From Elusimicrobiota bacterium (GTDB lineage Bacteria; Elusimicrobiota; Elusimicrobia; UBA1565; UBA9628), in NCBI GenBank assembly GCA_023249675.1, contig JAHFCE010000004.1:675-64674 (forward strand): DNA of 64,000 nucleotides, written 5' to 3'. This document shows, piece by piece, positions 55,222-63,700 of the stretch. The translations under genes were made by a program, and so were the position numbers. The notes under the pieces were generated by a model. The model saw only the letters and a program-made list of their open reading frames with translations, ran no database searches and had not been told where the DNA came from. Each line of letters starts with the position of its first letter. Positions within the stretch are counted from its first letter, which is position 1.

Positions 55222-56391
55222 ATGAAGCCGCTTCGTTATCATCTCGCCGAGGACACGATCGACCGCGCGGACGTCGACCGCTTAATCGGCTGGCTTAAGA
55301 CCTATCCCCGCCTCACTCAGGGAGAGATCACGCGTAACTTTGAGTCGCGGTGGAGCCGCTGGCTCGGCCGCCCCCGCTCCGTTTTCTGCAATTCGGGCTC
55401 CTCGGCGAACCTCCTCATGTTCGACGCGCTTTTGCTTTCCGGGCGGCTCAGGAACCGCAAGGTCATCGTTCCCTCCGTCGGCTGGGTCACATCGGTCGCA
55501 CCCGCCATCCAGCTCGGATTTGAGCCGATTATGTGCGAGGCCGACCCCGATACTTTCGGTCTCGACCTTGATCACCTGGAAGTCTTGCTCAAGAGGCATT
55601 CCCCCGGTGCCGTCATGCTGGTGCAGGTTCTTGGGGTTCCGCACAAGATGACCAGGCTTGCGGCTTTGAAGAAGAAGCACGGGTTCATCCTCCTCGAGGA
55701 CGCCTGCGCCGCCGTCGGGGCCGCCGTCTCGGGGCGCAAGGTTGGGACCTTTGGCGACATGTCCAGTTTCTCGTTCTACTTCGGCCACCAGTTTTCGACG
55801 ATCGAGGGCGGCATGGTCTCGACCGCGGACAAGGGCTTTCATGATCTGCTCTTGATGCTGCGCAGCCACGGTTGGAGCAAGGATTTGGATCCGAGGACGC
55901 ACAAGGCTCTCGTCGCTCGCTACGCGATCGACGACTTCCATTCGCCCTTCGTCTTCTACGAGCCGGGCTTCAACCTGAGGTCGACGGACTTAAACGCATT
56001 CATCGGCCTCGGCCAGCTCGAGAAGCTCGACGCGATGATCGCCGCGCGGCGGAGGAATCATGCGATCTACCAGGCGCTTCTCGGCGGGAGCTTCTACGTC
56101 CAGCGCCCGGAGCCGGGTTCTAAGACCTGCAGCATTTCTTTCGGCCTCCTTGCCAAGGACCCCAAGCAGCGCCGCCGCATCGTCAAGGCCCTCGAACAGG
56201 CTGGAGTGGAGACTCGAATTTTCTCGGCCGGCAATCTCGGTCTGCATCCATTTTGGTCCAACCGGTACGGCAAGGCGAGCTTTCCTTTCGCCGATCGGAT
56301 CCATCATACCGGCTTCTTTCTCCCCAACAACCCGGCGCTCTCTCCGGAGATGATCCGGCGGATCTCCCGGATCGTGCTGGAGGCCGCATGA
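55222..56391 (+). CDS. ColD-type PLP-dependent 3-dehydratase (DegT/AHBA fold)
   Basis: A 389-residue aspartate-aminotransferase-fold enzyme. The motif SFYFGHQFSTIEGGMVST carries His189 where sugar aminotransferases have the PLP lysine. This Lys-to-His change defines GDP-4-keto-6-deoxymannose 3-dehydratase (ColD), which removes the C3 hydroxyl in colitose synthesis. NSGSSANLL and LLEDACAAVGA of the PLP site are present; the [2Fe-2S] cysteines of the RfbH/E1 relatives are not obvious. Overlaps the GMD-like gene by ATGA, consistent with use of its product. Confidence 0.87.
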   Translation: MKPLRYHLAEDTIDRADVDRLIGWLKTYPRLTQGEITRNFESRWSRWLGRPRSVFCNSGSSANLLMFDALLLSGRLRNRKVIVPSVGWVTSVAPAIQLGFEPIMCEADPDTFGLDLDHLEVLLKRHSPGAVMLVQVLGVPHKMTRLAALKKKHGFILLEDACAAVGAAVSGRKVGTFGDMSSFSFYFGHQFSTIEGGMVSTADKGFHDLLLMLRSHGWSKDLDPRTHKALVARYAIDDFHSPFVFYEPGFNLRSTDLNAFIGLGQLEKLDAMIAARRRNHAIYQALLGGSFYVQRPEPGSKTCSISFGLLAKDPKQRRRIVKALEQAGVETRIFSAGNLGLHPFWSNRYGKASFPFADRIHHTGFFLPNNPALSPEMIRRISRIVLEAA

Positions 56392-57371
56392 ACGTTCCTC
56401 AAGTGCGCCGTGTTTTGATTACCGGCATCGCCGGCTCCGGGGGAAGCTACCTCGCCGAATATGTCGCGGAGCGCCATCCCGAGGTCGAGATTCACGGTCT
56501 GGTCCGTTGGAGGAGCACCAATCAAAATTTGGCGGCGATCAAAGATAAGGTCCGGCTCCACGAGTCGGATCTGACCGATCTCTCCTCGGTTTTCCGCGCC
56601 GTCGAGGCCGCCAAGCCCGATGCCATCTTTCACCTGGCGGCGCACGCCAACGTCCGGGCCTCTTTCGATACTCCGGCCGCGGTTCTCGCCAATAATATCC
56701 TGGGAACCAGCAACCTTTTCGAGGCGGTCCGCATGACGCGCCGAGACCCGCTCATCCAGCTGTGCAGCACTTCCGAAGTCTATGGCCAGGTGGACCCCAA
56801 GAACGTTCCCATCACCGAGGACTGTCCCCTGCGTCCGGTGAGCCCCTATGCGGTTTCCAAGACCGCCGCGGATCTGCTCGGCTGGAGTTATTTCAAGAGC
56901 TACGGGATGAAGATCGTGCGCACGCGGATGTTCACCTATCTCAATCCGCGGCGCACGGACCTGTTCGCGACGTCTTTCGCCCGGCAGATCGCACGCATCG
57001 AGCTCGGACTCCAGAAGGAGATCGTCCACGGCAACCTCGACTCGGTGCGGACCTTCATCGATGTGCGCGACGCGATGGCCGCCTACTGGGCGGCGCTCCT
57101 GCGCGGAGAGCCGGGAGAGGTCTACAACATCGGCGGCAGCACGACGATGACCGTCGGGGAGTGCCTTAAGCGTCTTCGAGCCCTTTCCAAGAAGAAGATT
57201 TCCGTTCGGCAGGATCCGGAGCTCATGCGGCCCGCCGACGTCACTTTGCAGGTTCCCTGCGTGGACAAGTTCATTCGCGCGACCGGTTGGAAGCCCCGTT
57301 ATGGGTTCGAGGAAAGCCTCAAAGACCTCCTGGAGTATTGGAGAAAAGAGGCCAGGAAGGAGATGCCCTGA
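56388..57371 (+). CDS. gmd: GDP-mannose 4,6-dehydratase-like SDR
   Basis: A 327-residue extended SDR close to GMD/RMD: LITGIAGSGGSYLAEYV, LVRWRSTNQNLAAI, STSEVYGQV, Y-x3-K in SPYAVSKTAADL and TYLNPRRTDLFATSFARQI with HGNLDSVRTFIDVRDA. The Thr-Ser-Glu catalytic set is that of 4,6-dehydratases. Substrate could be GDP-mannose or, given the heptose kinase nearby, GDP-manno-heptose as in Campylobacter. Coupled to the ColD-like gene upstream and the epimerase downstream by overlapping codons. Confidence 0.85.
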   Translation: MNVPQVRRVLITGIAGSGGSYLAEYVAERHPEVEIHGLVRWRSTNQNLAAIKDKVRLHESDLTDLSSVFRAVEAAKPDAIFHLAAHANVRASFDTPAAVLANNILGTSNLFEAVRMTRRDPLIQLCSTSEVYGQVDPKNVPITEDCPLRPVSPYAVSKTAADLLGWSYFKSYGMKIVRTRMFTYLNPRRTDLFATSFARQIARIELGLQKEIVHGNLDSVRTFIDVRDAMAAYWAALLRGEPGEVYNIGGSTTMTVGECLKRLRALSKKKISVRQDPELMRPADVTLQVPCVDKFIRATGWKPRYGFEESLKDLLEYWRKEARKEMP

Positions 57372-58309
57372 TGCCCACGAAAGTCTTGATCACCGGCGGG
57401 GCGGGTTATATTGGCTCCGTCATGACCCGGGCCTTCCTCGAGAAAGGCTTTGAGGTCGTCGTGCTCGACAACTTCATGTATCGCCAGTCGAGTTTGCTTG
57501 ATCTCTGCGCGTTCGAGGGCTTGCGCGTCGTGCGCGGGGACTGCCGCGACGAGAGTCTGATGGCGGAGCTTTTGAAGACCCCCGATGTCGTCATCCCGCT
57601 TGCCGCCTTGGTCGGCGCGCCGCTCTGCGATCGCGACCGGCTCGGCGCCGAAACGATCAACCTCAAGGCCGTGCAGATGATCTGCCGCTTGGCTTCGCGC
57701 TCCCAGCGCATCCTCTTTCCGGTCACGAACTCCGGGTACGGCATCGGCGAGAAGGGAGCCTTTTGCACCGAGGAGAGCCCCTTGAAGCCTATTTCCTTCT
57801 ACGGGCGAACCAAGGTGGACGCCGAGCGGGCCATTCTGGATCGCGGCAATGCCGTGACCTTGCGCCTGGCGACGGCTTTCGGCGTTTCTCCCCGCATGCG
57901 TCTAGACCTTCTGGTCAACGACCTCGTCCATCGCGCGGTCGTGGACCGGACCGCGGTCATCTTCGAGGGCCATTTCCGGCGCAACTTCATCCACGTGCGG
58001 GACATCGCCCGAGCCTTCCTGCACGCCATCGAGCGCTTCGACGCGATGAAGGACAAGCCCTACAACCTGGGGCTTGACGACGCCAACCTCTCGAAAATCG
58101 AGCTCTGCAAGATCATCCAAGGGGTTCTTCCTCAGTTTGTCTTCATCGAGGCGCCCATCGGCGAGGATCCCGACAAGCGCGACTACGTCGTCTCCAACGC
58201 CCGCATTCTCGCGACAGGCTTTCGTCCTGAGTGGAACTTGCAACGGGGCATCCGCGAGCTCGTCAAGGCTTACGAGATTATAGGGGGAGGCTCTTTTGCC
58301 AACGCCTGA
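57371..58309 (+). CDS. NAD-dependent sugar epimerase/reductase
   Basis: A 312-residue extended SDR with VLITGGAGYIGSVMTRAFL, a catalytic Tyr-x3-Lys in SFYGRTKVDAE, and RRNFIHVRDIARAF. It is a plausible later step (epimerase or 4-reductase) for the 4-keto sugar made by the two enzymes encoded just upstream. Its ATG shares a base with the preceding stop codon. Confidence 0.87.
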   Translation: MPTKVLITGGAGYIGSVMTRAFLEKGFEVVVLDNFMYRQSSLLDLCAFEGLRVVRGDCRDESLMAELLKTPDVVIPLAALVGAPLCDRDRLGAETINLKAVQMICRLASRSQRILFPVTNSGYGIGEKGAFCTEESPLKPISFYGRTKVDAERAILDRGNAVTLRLATAFGVSPRMRLDLLVNDLVHRAVVDRTAVIFEGHFRRNFIHVRDIARAFLHAIERFDAMKDKPYNLGLDDANLSKIELCKIIQGVLPQFVFIEAPIGEDPDKRDYVVSNARILATGFRPEWNLQRGIRELVKAYEIIGGGSFANA

Positions 58310-58318
58310 GCGATTGCC

Positions 58319-59308
58319 ATGGTGATCAGCCGCACGCCCTTTCGGATCTCCTTCTTCGGAGGAGGCACGGATTATCCGGCTTGGTTCCGCGCGCGGGGGG
58401 GAGCGGTTCTCTCGACGACGATCGACAAGTACTGCTATATCACCTGCCGGCGGCTGCCGCCTTTTTTTGAGTACAAGAGCCGGATCGTCTATTCGAAGGT
58501 TGAGCTGGTGAAGGCCAACAGTCAGATTGAACACCCCGCCGTCCGGGCCATTCTGGACTACCTGAAGGTGGAGGAAGGCGTCGAGATCCATCACGACGGA
58601 GATCTTCCCGCTCGGACGGGCCTCGGCTCAAGCTCTTCCTTCGCGGTGGGGCTGCTTCACGCGTCCTATGCCCTGAAGAACGCGATGATCGACAAGATGC
58701 GTCTGGCCCGGGAAGCCATCCACATCGAGCAGGAAGTCCTCAAAGAGAACGTGGGCTGGCAGGACCAAGTGATCGCCGCCTGCGGCGGGCTCAACCGCAT
58801 CGACTTCACCCGCGGCGGCGCCGTCGACGTCACCCCCATCACTCTCAATCCGGCCCGCCTCGAGGTCCTCCAGAGCCATTTGCTGCTCTACTTCACGGGA
58901 TTTTCTCGGATCGCCTCGCTGATTGTGAAGGAGCAGATCGAGCGCATTCCGGACACCCATTCGGAACTCGCCCGCCTGCAGGACATGGTTCCCGAGGCCG
59001 CGAGCCTCCTGTGCTCCAATGGGAATCTCGATGAATTCGGGCGGCTTCTCCATGAGGCCTGGACGCTCAAGCGGCGTCTCAGCTCGAAGATTTCTTCGCC
59101 GGAGATCGATGAGATTTACGAACGCGCCCGGTCGGCCGGAGCCCTCGGCGGCAAGCTCCTTGGAGCCGGCGGCGGGGGCTTCATGCTTCTCTTCGCACGG
59201 CCCGAGGATCAGCCGAAGATCCGCAAGCGCCTGGAGAAGCTGACGATGGTTCCCTTCCGTTTCGAGACCGAGGGCAGCCGCATCATCGTCTATCAGCCGG
59301 AATCGTAG
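58319..59308 (+). CDS. hddA: D-glycero-alpha-D-manno-heptose 7-phosphate kinase (HddA-like)
   Basis: A 329-residue GHMP kinase. The start VISRTPFRISFFGGGTDYPAW and the STTIDKYCYITCRRLPPFF segment are characteristic of HddA, which phosphorylates heptose 7-phosphate on the route to GDP-D-glycero-D-manno-heptose. The GHMP phosphate loop is TGLGSSSSFAVG and motif 3 is KLLGAGGGGFMLLF. The partner isomerase, phosphatase and nucleotidyltransferase are not in the window. Confidence 0.88.
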   Translation: MVISRTPFRISFFGGGTDYPAWFRARGGAVLSTTIDKYCYITCRRLPPFFEYKSRIVYSKVELVKANSQIEHPAVRAILDYLKVEEGVEIHHDGDLPARTGLGSSSSFAVGLLHASYALKNAMIDKMRLAREAIHIEQEVLKENVGWQDQVIAACGGLNRIDFTRGGAVDVTPITLNPARLEVLQSHLLLYFTGFSRIASLIVKEQIERIPDTHSELARLQDMVPEAASLLCSNGNLDEFGRLLHEAWTLKRRLSSKISSPEIDEIYERARSAGALGGKLLGAGGGGFMLLFARPEDQPKIRKRLEKLTMVPFRFETEGSRIIVYQPES

Positions 59309-59350
59309 GTCGATGAACGCCCTGAATCCGGCTGGGATGGCGGCGCTGCA

Positions 59351-60028
59351 GTGAAGGTGTCCGTCCTCGTTCCGGCCTATAACGAGGCCCGTACGATTGT
59401 CCGCATGCTCGACGCCGTGTATGGGCGCAATCCCGGTCGGGATCTTGAGGTCGTTATCGTTGATGACGGCTCGACCGATGGGACATATGAGGCCGCTGTG
59501 GCTGCCGCCAAGCCGGGAACCATCGTGTTGAAGCACGTGAAAAACTTGGGTAAAGGAAGCTCCATCCGCACCGCGCTTGCCGCCGCGACGGGCGACGTCG
59601 TGGTCATCCAGGACGCGGATCTCGAGTACGATCCCGCCGACTATTCGCTGCTGCTCAAGCCGATCGAGGAGGGCGAGGCCGAGGTCGTGTACGGTTCTCG
59701 CATGATGAAGTCCGTCGCGCGCTCCTACCACCGCTATTACTGGGGCGGACGGCTTGTCTCGCTGTGGACGAACATTCTGTACGGCTCGCACCTCACCGAC
59801 GAGCCGACGTGCTATAAGGTATTCAAGACGCCGTTCCTGCGTTCCCTTGATTTAACATGCACGGGCTTCGAGTTCTGTCCCGAGGTCACAGCGAAAACCC
59901 TCCTGCGCGGCGTCAAGATTCGCGAGCTTCCGATTTCCTACTGCCCGCGCCGCATGGAGGAAGGCAAAAAGATCCGCTGGACCGACGGCGTGATCGCGCT
60001 CTGGACCTTGCTCAAGTTCCGCTTCTGA
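59351..60028 (+). CDS. Glycosyltransferase family 2 (dolichyl-phosphate-mannose-synthase-like)
   Basis: A 225-residue transferase with VSVLVPAYNEARTIVRMLDAV, VIVDDGSTDGT, the metal-binding IQDADLEYDPADY and the later DEPTCYKVF, typical of DPM1-like enzymes that charge polyprenyl phosphate. The start is a GTG at 59351 that overlaps the stop of a tiny upstream open frame (GTGA). Its stop codon lies within a long hairpin shared with the convergent gene. Confidence 0.9.
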   Translation: MKVSVLVPAYNEARTIVRMLDAVYGRNPGRDLEVVIVDDGSTDGTYEAAVAAAKPGTIVLKHVKNLGKGSSIRTALAAATGDVVVIQDADLEYDPADYSLLLKPIEEGEAEVVYGSRMMKSVARSYHRYYWGGRLVSLWTNILYGSHLTDEPTCYKVFKTPFLRSLDLTCTGFEFCPEVTAKTLLRGVKIRELPISYCPRRMEEGKKIRWTDGVIALWTLLKFRF

Positions 60029-60049
60029 GCGCAAGTGCTCAGAAGCGGA
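60018..60049. terminator. Bidirectional hairpin between convergent genes
   Basis: A perfect 13-bp stem, 60018-60030 paired with 60037-60049 around the loop GCAAGT, spans the end of the plus-strand glycosyltransferase and stops directly at the stop codon of the minus-strand one. It lacks a U-tract on either strand, so termination may rely on Rho or the stem may protect 3-prime ends. Confidence 0.65.
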
Positions 60050-61039
60050 TTACGGAAGGAGCTTTGCCCGGAGCTTCGGCAGCCATGATTGCTCCTCATA
60101 GATCCGGCTCAGCCAAACGTACAAGGACGGCCAAGTGAGAGCGGCCGCGAGAGCGACGGTTTTGAAGAGAGAGTAGGGCCTCCAGCCGCACAGGGTCACG
60201 ATATTCTTCCAGGCGCCGAGGGCCTCTCCCCAGGAGCCTTGGGAGCGGTGCCAGAAAAGCTCGAGCTCAAGGTGGGCGATCCTCCGGAAGCGCTCGTTCT
60301 TGGGGGAAAGCCTCCGGTCTTGTTCGCTCAGGAAAGCGTTCAGATGAGAGTCGAGAGCGGAGCGCAGGGAGAGATATGATTTCAGGCGGCCTGGATCCTG
60401 GCGCATCCCCGCGTAAAAATTACGGCCGTGCACCCGTCTCAATCCCAAGGGCTGGGCCAGGTGTTCGACGGGCCCACGCAGAAGCAGGCGCGGCTGGAGG
60501 TATTCGTCCACGCAGGTGACCAGATCGTCGGGCAGAGGCAGAAGTCGGCTGAGCGCCTCCCGCCGCGCGGTCAGGGCGCTTAAGCCCGTCAACAGGGCGC
60601 GGCCGTCTAGAAAATCGGCGAGAGTTTGGTGGCGGCTGTCTCGGGGAAGCCAGGTGGGCAATGGCTTGAGCTGCGCGTTGACCTGGCTCATGGAATGCTG
60701 GACAGCCGAAAGCGCAGGGTCTTTCTTTAGGCAGTCGAGGACGGCCGTCAGCTTTCCGGGGAGCCAAAGGTCGTCCGATTCCAAAAAGGCGACCCAGTCC
60801 CCGCGGCAGCGCGCCAGGGCGGCGTTCAAGGCCGCACCCTGTCCGCCATGGGCCGTGGGGATCCAATCGACCGAGCCGAAAAAAGGCTCGACTTGGGTCC
60901 TGGAATCGTCCGTGGACCCATCATCGACGACCAGGATCTCGAGGGGCTTGGCCTTCTGGGCGAGGACGCTCTTCAGGCTTTCCGCCAGAAAACGGGCGCA
61001 GTTATAGTTGCAGACGATGACCGACACGGAGTCGCGCAT
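60050..61039 (-). CDS. Glycosyltransferase family 2
   Basis: A 329-residue GT-A enzyme with [46 protein letters not shown] and the metal-site [13 protein letters not shown]. The C-terminal 120 residues are helical with a hydrophobic patch near residues 285-315. It converges on the DPM1-like gene and is followed upstream on its strand by wbuC. Sugar specificity cannot be read from the sequence. Confidence 0.9.
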   Translation of the reverse strand: MRDSVSVIVCNYNCARFLAESLKSVLAQKAKPLEILVVDDGSTDDSRTQVEPFFGSVDWIPTAHGGQGAALNAALARCRGDWVAFLESDDLWLPGKLTAVLDCLKKDPALSAVQHSMSQVNAQLKPLPTWLPRDSRHQTLADFLDGRALLTGLSALTARREALSRLLPLPDDLVTCVDEYLQPRLLLRGPVEHLAQPLGLRRVHGRNFYAGMRQDPGRLKSYLSLRSALDSHLNAFLSEQDRRLSPKNERFRRIAHLELELFWHRSQGSWGEALGAWKNIVTLCGWRPYSLFKTVALAAALTWPSLYVWLSRIYEEQSWLPKLRAKLLP

Positions 61040-61063
61040 AGCGGAGCGGGCTTCAGTTCCTGC

Positions 61064-61555
61064 CTATCTTCCGGGTTTCCAGTCCGGATAGACGTTGTCG
61101 CCGTCCACAAAAGGGCCGAGCTTGCTTTCGTGGAACACGACGTACTCTCCCTCGGGTTCGGTCGAGTGCCACGTATTGGCCGGGATGCGGTGCATGAAGG
61201 CGCCTCCCGAACCTTTGGGTCCCAGGACGAGAGTGCTGACCAGCTTGCCGTCGTTATCGAACCTATTGACGCGCAGCCGCCCTTCGATCACGTGGTAGGA
61301 CTCGCTTTTCGCCGGATGCTTGTGGGGTCTAAAATCCCCAGCGCGTTTATGAGCGATGAGCATTTCATGGAACGGGGCCGCGGCGTCTTGATGGAGACAG
61401 ATCCGGACCGTGTTGCCGGGAGTCGTTTGAAGTTTCTCCTTCAGCCAGGCAATCGTTGCGTCATCGATCACGATGAAGGCCGTCTTGCAATAGTAGGACT
61501 CGCTTTTGGCTCCGAGGTCCTGGGCCAGGAGGAGATTTTTTAGAGAATCAGCCAT
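61064..61555 (-). CDS. wbuC: WbuC-type cupin
   Basis: A 163-residue cupin with the metal-binding pattern HKHPAKSESYHVIEGRLRV and a second motif IPANTWHSTEPEGEYVVFHE. WbuC-family cupins are common in O-antigen loci; their reaction is not established. The ATG at 61555 overlaps the end of the upstream epimerase gene by 8 bases, so the two are co-transcribed. The same frame is open further upstream but not as a cupin. Confidence 0.82.
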   Translation of the reverse strand: MADSLKNLLLAQDLGAKSESYYCKTAFIVIDDATIAWLKEKLQTTPGNTVRICLHQDAAAPFHEMLIAHKRAGDFRPHKHPAKSESYHVIEGRLRVNRFDNDGKLVSTLVLGPKGSGGAFMHRIPANTWHSTEPEGEYVVFHESKLGPFVDGDNVYPDWKPGR

Positions 61556-62567
61556 CGGCGTCTCTTTTCCCGAGAAGAGTGAACCATTCCTTGGTGGCCT
61601 CTCCGATGGTTTTTTCGTCCCAGACCGGGGCATCGCGCCATTGCTCAAGCAGTCCCAATAGGCGGCGCACGCCTTCAGGGAAGCCGACCTTGGGGCGCCA
61701 GCCGAGAGCCCTTTCGATCTTGCCGGTGTCGGCGAATGTACAGTCGGGCTCTCCAGGACGCTTGGGAAGGTGGACGGTCTGTCCTCCACCGAGCAATTTG
61801 ACCAGATCGTTGATCGAGTAAGTGCCGCCCGAGCCGACATTCAGGGCCTCTCCGGATAGATCCGACTGAGCCGCGAGAGCAAAGGCCTCGGCCACATCGG
61901 TCACGAAAGTGAAATCCCGCGTCTGCTTCCCATCGCCGACGATCGTGAAGGGCTTGTTGGCCAACTTTTGCGCAAGGAAGACTCCGAAGACCGCTCCGTA
62001 GGCGCCGGTGGTCCGCGAACGAGGGCCGTAAACGTTGAAAAGCCTCAAGGACAAGCAGGGAAGTCCGTACACCTTGGCCCAGTGCAGGACGTATTGTTCC
62101 GCGACGTTTTTGGTGAGTGCGTAGGGATAGAGGGGGCGCATCGGCGCCGTTTCCGGTGTCGGGAATATGTCGGGTATTCCGTAGCAGGATGAGGAGGCCG
62201 CATAGAGGAACCTCTTCACCCCGGCTGCGCGCGCCGCCTCCAGGGCCGCCACGGTCGCGTCTACGTTGCAGGCGTGATATGTCTGGGGTTCTGCGACTGA
62301 TGGGACAATGTCGGCCAAGGCCGCTAGATGGAAGACCCAATCCGCGCCCGTAAAAACATCCTTAAGCCGCTTCCCGTCGGAAAGGCTGGCGCGCTGGAAT
62401 GAAAAGGAGGGGTTGTGACTCACGGACGCCAAATTCTCGAGCCTTCCCCGCGACAAATCGTCCAGGACCCGGACTCGGTGGCCGTCTTGCAGCAGTCTTT
62501 CCACCAGATGGCTGCCGATGAATCCCGCCCCACCTGTGACGACGGCGCATTGAGACGTCACTTTCAC
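61548..62567 (-). CDS. NAD-dependent sugar epimerase (UDP-glucose 4-epimerase-like)
   Basis: A 339-residue extended SDR with CAVVTGGAGFIGSHLVERLL, AASSSCYGIPD, catalytic Tyr-x3-Lys in YPYALTKNVAEQY and RLFNVYGPRSRTTGAYG. It resembles UDP-N-acetylglucosamine/glucose 4-epimerases of polysaccharide loci. The GTG at 62567 is chosen because no in-frame ATG lies near the start of the fold; a -10 element only 6 bases upstream suggests a leaderless message. Confidence 0.85.
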   Translation of the reverse strand: MKVTSQCAVVTGGAGFIGSHLVERLLQDGHRVRVLDDLSRGRLENLASVSHNPSFSFQRASLSDGKRLKDVFTGADWVFHLAALADIVPSVAEPQTYHACNVDATVAALEAARAAGVKRFLYAASSSCYGIPDIFPTPETAPMRPLYPYALTKNVAEQYVLHWAKVYGLPCLSLRLFNVYGPRSRTTGAYGAVFGVFLAQKLANKPFTIVGDGKQTRDFTFVTDVAEAFALAAQSDLSGEALNVGSGGTYSINDLVKLLGGGQTVHLPKRPGEPDCTFADTGKIERALGWRPKVGFPEGVRRLLGLLEQWRDAPVWDEKTIGEATKEWFTLLGKRDADG

Positions 62568-62667
62568 CGGCCCATTGTAGCACAAGAACTTGTTTTTCGA
62601 CGAGGAACCTGTTAAACTTCGATGAGCGCCGACCGACCTGGAGGCGCGCGCGGTTTTCTCGGAGATC
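62568..62667. other. Divergent intergenic region
   Basis: About 100 bases between the epimerase (minus) and the SPASM protein (plus). Besides the minus-strand -10 and dyad it has GGAG (62640-62643 region GGAGG) some 25 bases before the plus-strand ATG and only a weak plus-strand promoter candidate (TTGTTT, TTAAAC). Confidence 0.3.
62574..62579 (-). promoter_or_regulatory. -10 element of a probable leaderless transcript
   Basis: Read on the minus strand, TACAAT matches the -10 consensus at five of six positions and ends 6 bases before the GTG at 62567, so transcription would begin at or next to the start codon. Beside it is the dyad ACAAG-AA-CTTGT (62582-62593), a possible operator. The -35 is not clear. 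Confidence 0.45.
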
Positions 62668-63678
62668 ATGACCGTCAAAAAAGCCGACCTCAAGGAATAC
62701 CTCCGAGAACGCATCAACACGAGGACGCGCTACGAGGGCCTGCTCAGCTTCCCTAGCTACTTGGAGATCGAGACGGTCAACGTCTGCAACGCCCGCTGTC
62801 CCATGTGCACCATCGATGATTGGGAGCGCGGCGGTCGTCCCATGACCGATGAACTGTACGCCAAGATCGCCCGAGAAGTGATCGCGCATGCCGACCAGGT
62901 GGAGCGGGTGAGTCTGTACCGCGACGGGGAGCCACTCATCGACATGAAGCTGGCCAATCGGGTCGCGATGCTCAAAAAGGGCGGGATAAAAAACGTCTGC
63001 ATCAGCACCAATGTCTCCCTGCTCAATGAGGCCCGGTCCCGAGACCTGCTGACAGCCGGCTTGGACACGATCATCATGTCCATCGACAGTCTGGACAAAA
63101 AAACATTTGAGGGCATCCGAGTCCGGCTGGTCTTCGAGGAAGTGCTGGCCAACGCCCTGCGCTTCATCGAGTTGCGCAATCAGCTGCGTCCCGAAACGAA
63201 AATATGGATGCGCATGATCCGGCAGGAAAGCAACAAGGACGAGTGGCCCAGCTATCAGGCGTACTGGTCCAAGCGTCTGGCGCCCACCGACCGAATCTAT
63301 TATCACAACATCTTCAACTGGGGCGGACAGCTCAAGGGGTTTAAGCCCGTCACCACGAGTTACGAGCCCAATCTCCCTTGCGTGGCTTTGTGGTCTCTCA
63401 TGGTCATCTTCTGCAATGGCGACGTCCCGCTGTGCAACGTGGATTTCAACAACAAGTTTCCTTCCGGGAGCGTCGTCAAGGACACGATCGTAGACCTTTG
63501 GCGTTCCAAATTAATGAACGAAAGCAGGGAGATGCATCTTGCGGGACGCAAAGCCTGCATCAGTCTTTGCAAGAACTGCAATGTTTGGGACGAGCCTCCC
63601 GGCGGGGAGAATATCTCGGCGCGTTATGCGGCTCCGGCGGTCATCGGCGGCGACGCCGCCGCGGATTTGAAACCATAG
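62668..63678 (+). CDS. Radical SAM/SPASM domain protein
   Basis: A 336-residue radical SAM enzyme with cluster motif CNARCPMC near residues 37-44 and a C-terminal SPASM-like region (PCVALWSLMVIFCNGDVPLCNVDF, then CISLCKNC) that should bind auxiliary iron-sulfur clusters. Such proteins in glycan loci may act on sugars or peptides. GGAGATC before the ATG can serve as ribosome-binding site. Third radical SAM gene of the region. Confidence 0.88.
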   Translation: MTVKKADLKEYLRERINTRTRYEGLLSFPSYLEIETVNVCNARCPMCTIDDWERGGRPMTDELYAKIAREVIAHADQVERVSLYRDGEPLIDMKLANRVAMLKKGGIKNVCISTNVSLLNEARSRDLLTAGLDTIIMSIDSLDKKTFEGIRVRLVFEEVLANALRFIELRNQLRPETKIWMRMIRQESNKDEWPSYQAYWSKRLAPTDRIYYHNIFNWGGQLKGFKPVTTSYEPNLPCVALWSLMVIFCNGDVPLCNVDFNNKFPSGSVVKDTIVDLWRSKLMNESREMHLAGRKACISLCKNCNVWDEPPGGENISARYAAPAVIGGDAAADLKP

Positions 63679-63700
63679 GCTGCCGTCCGGCGGATGCCCA

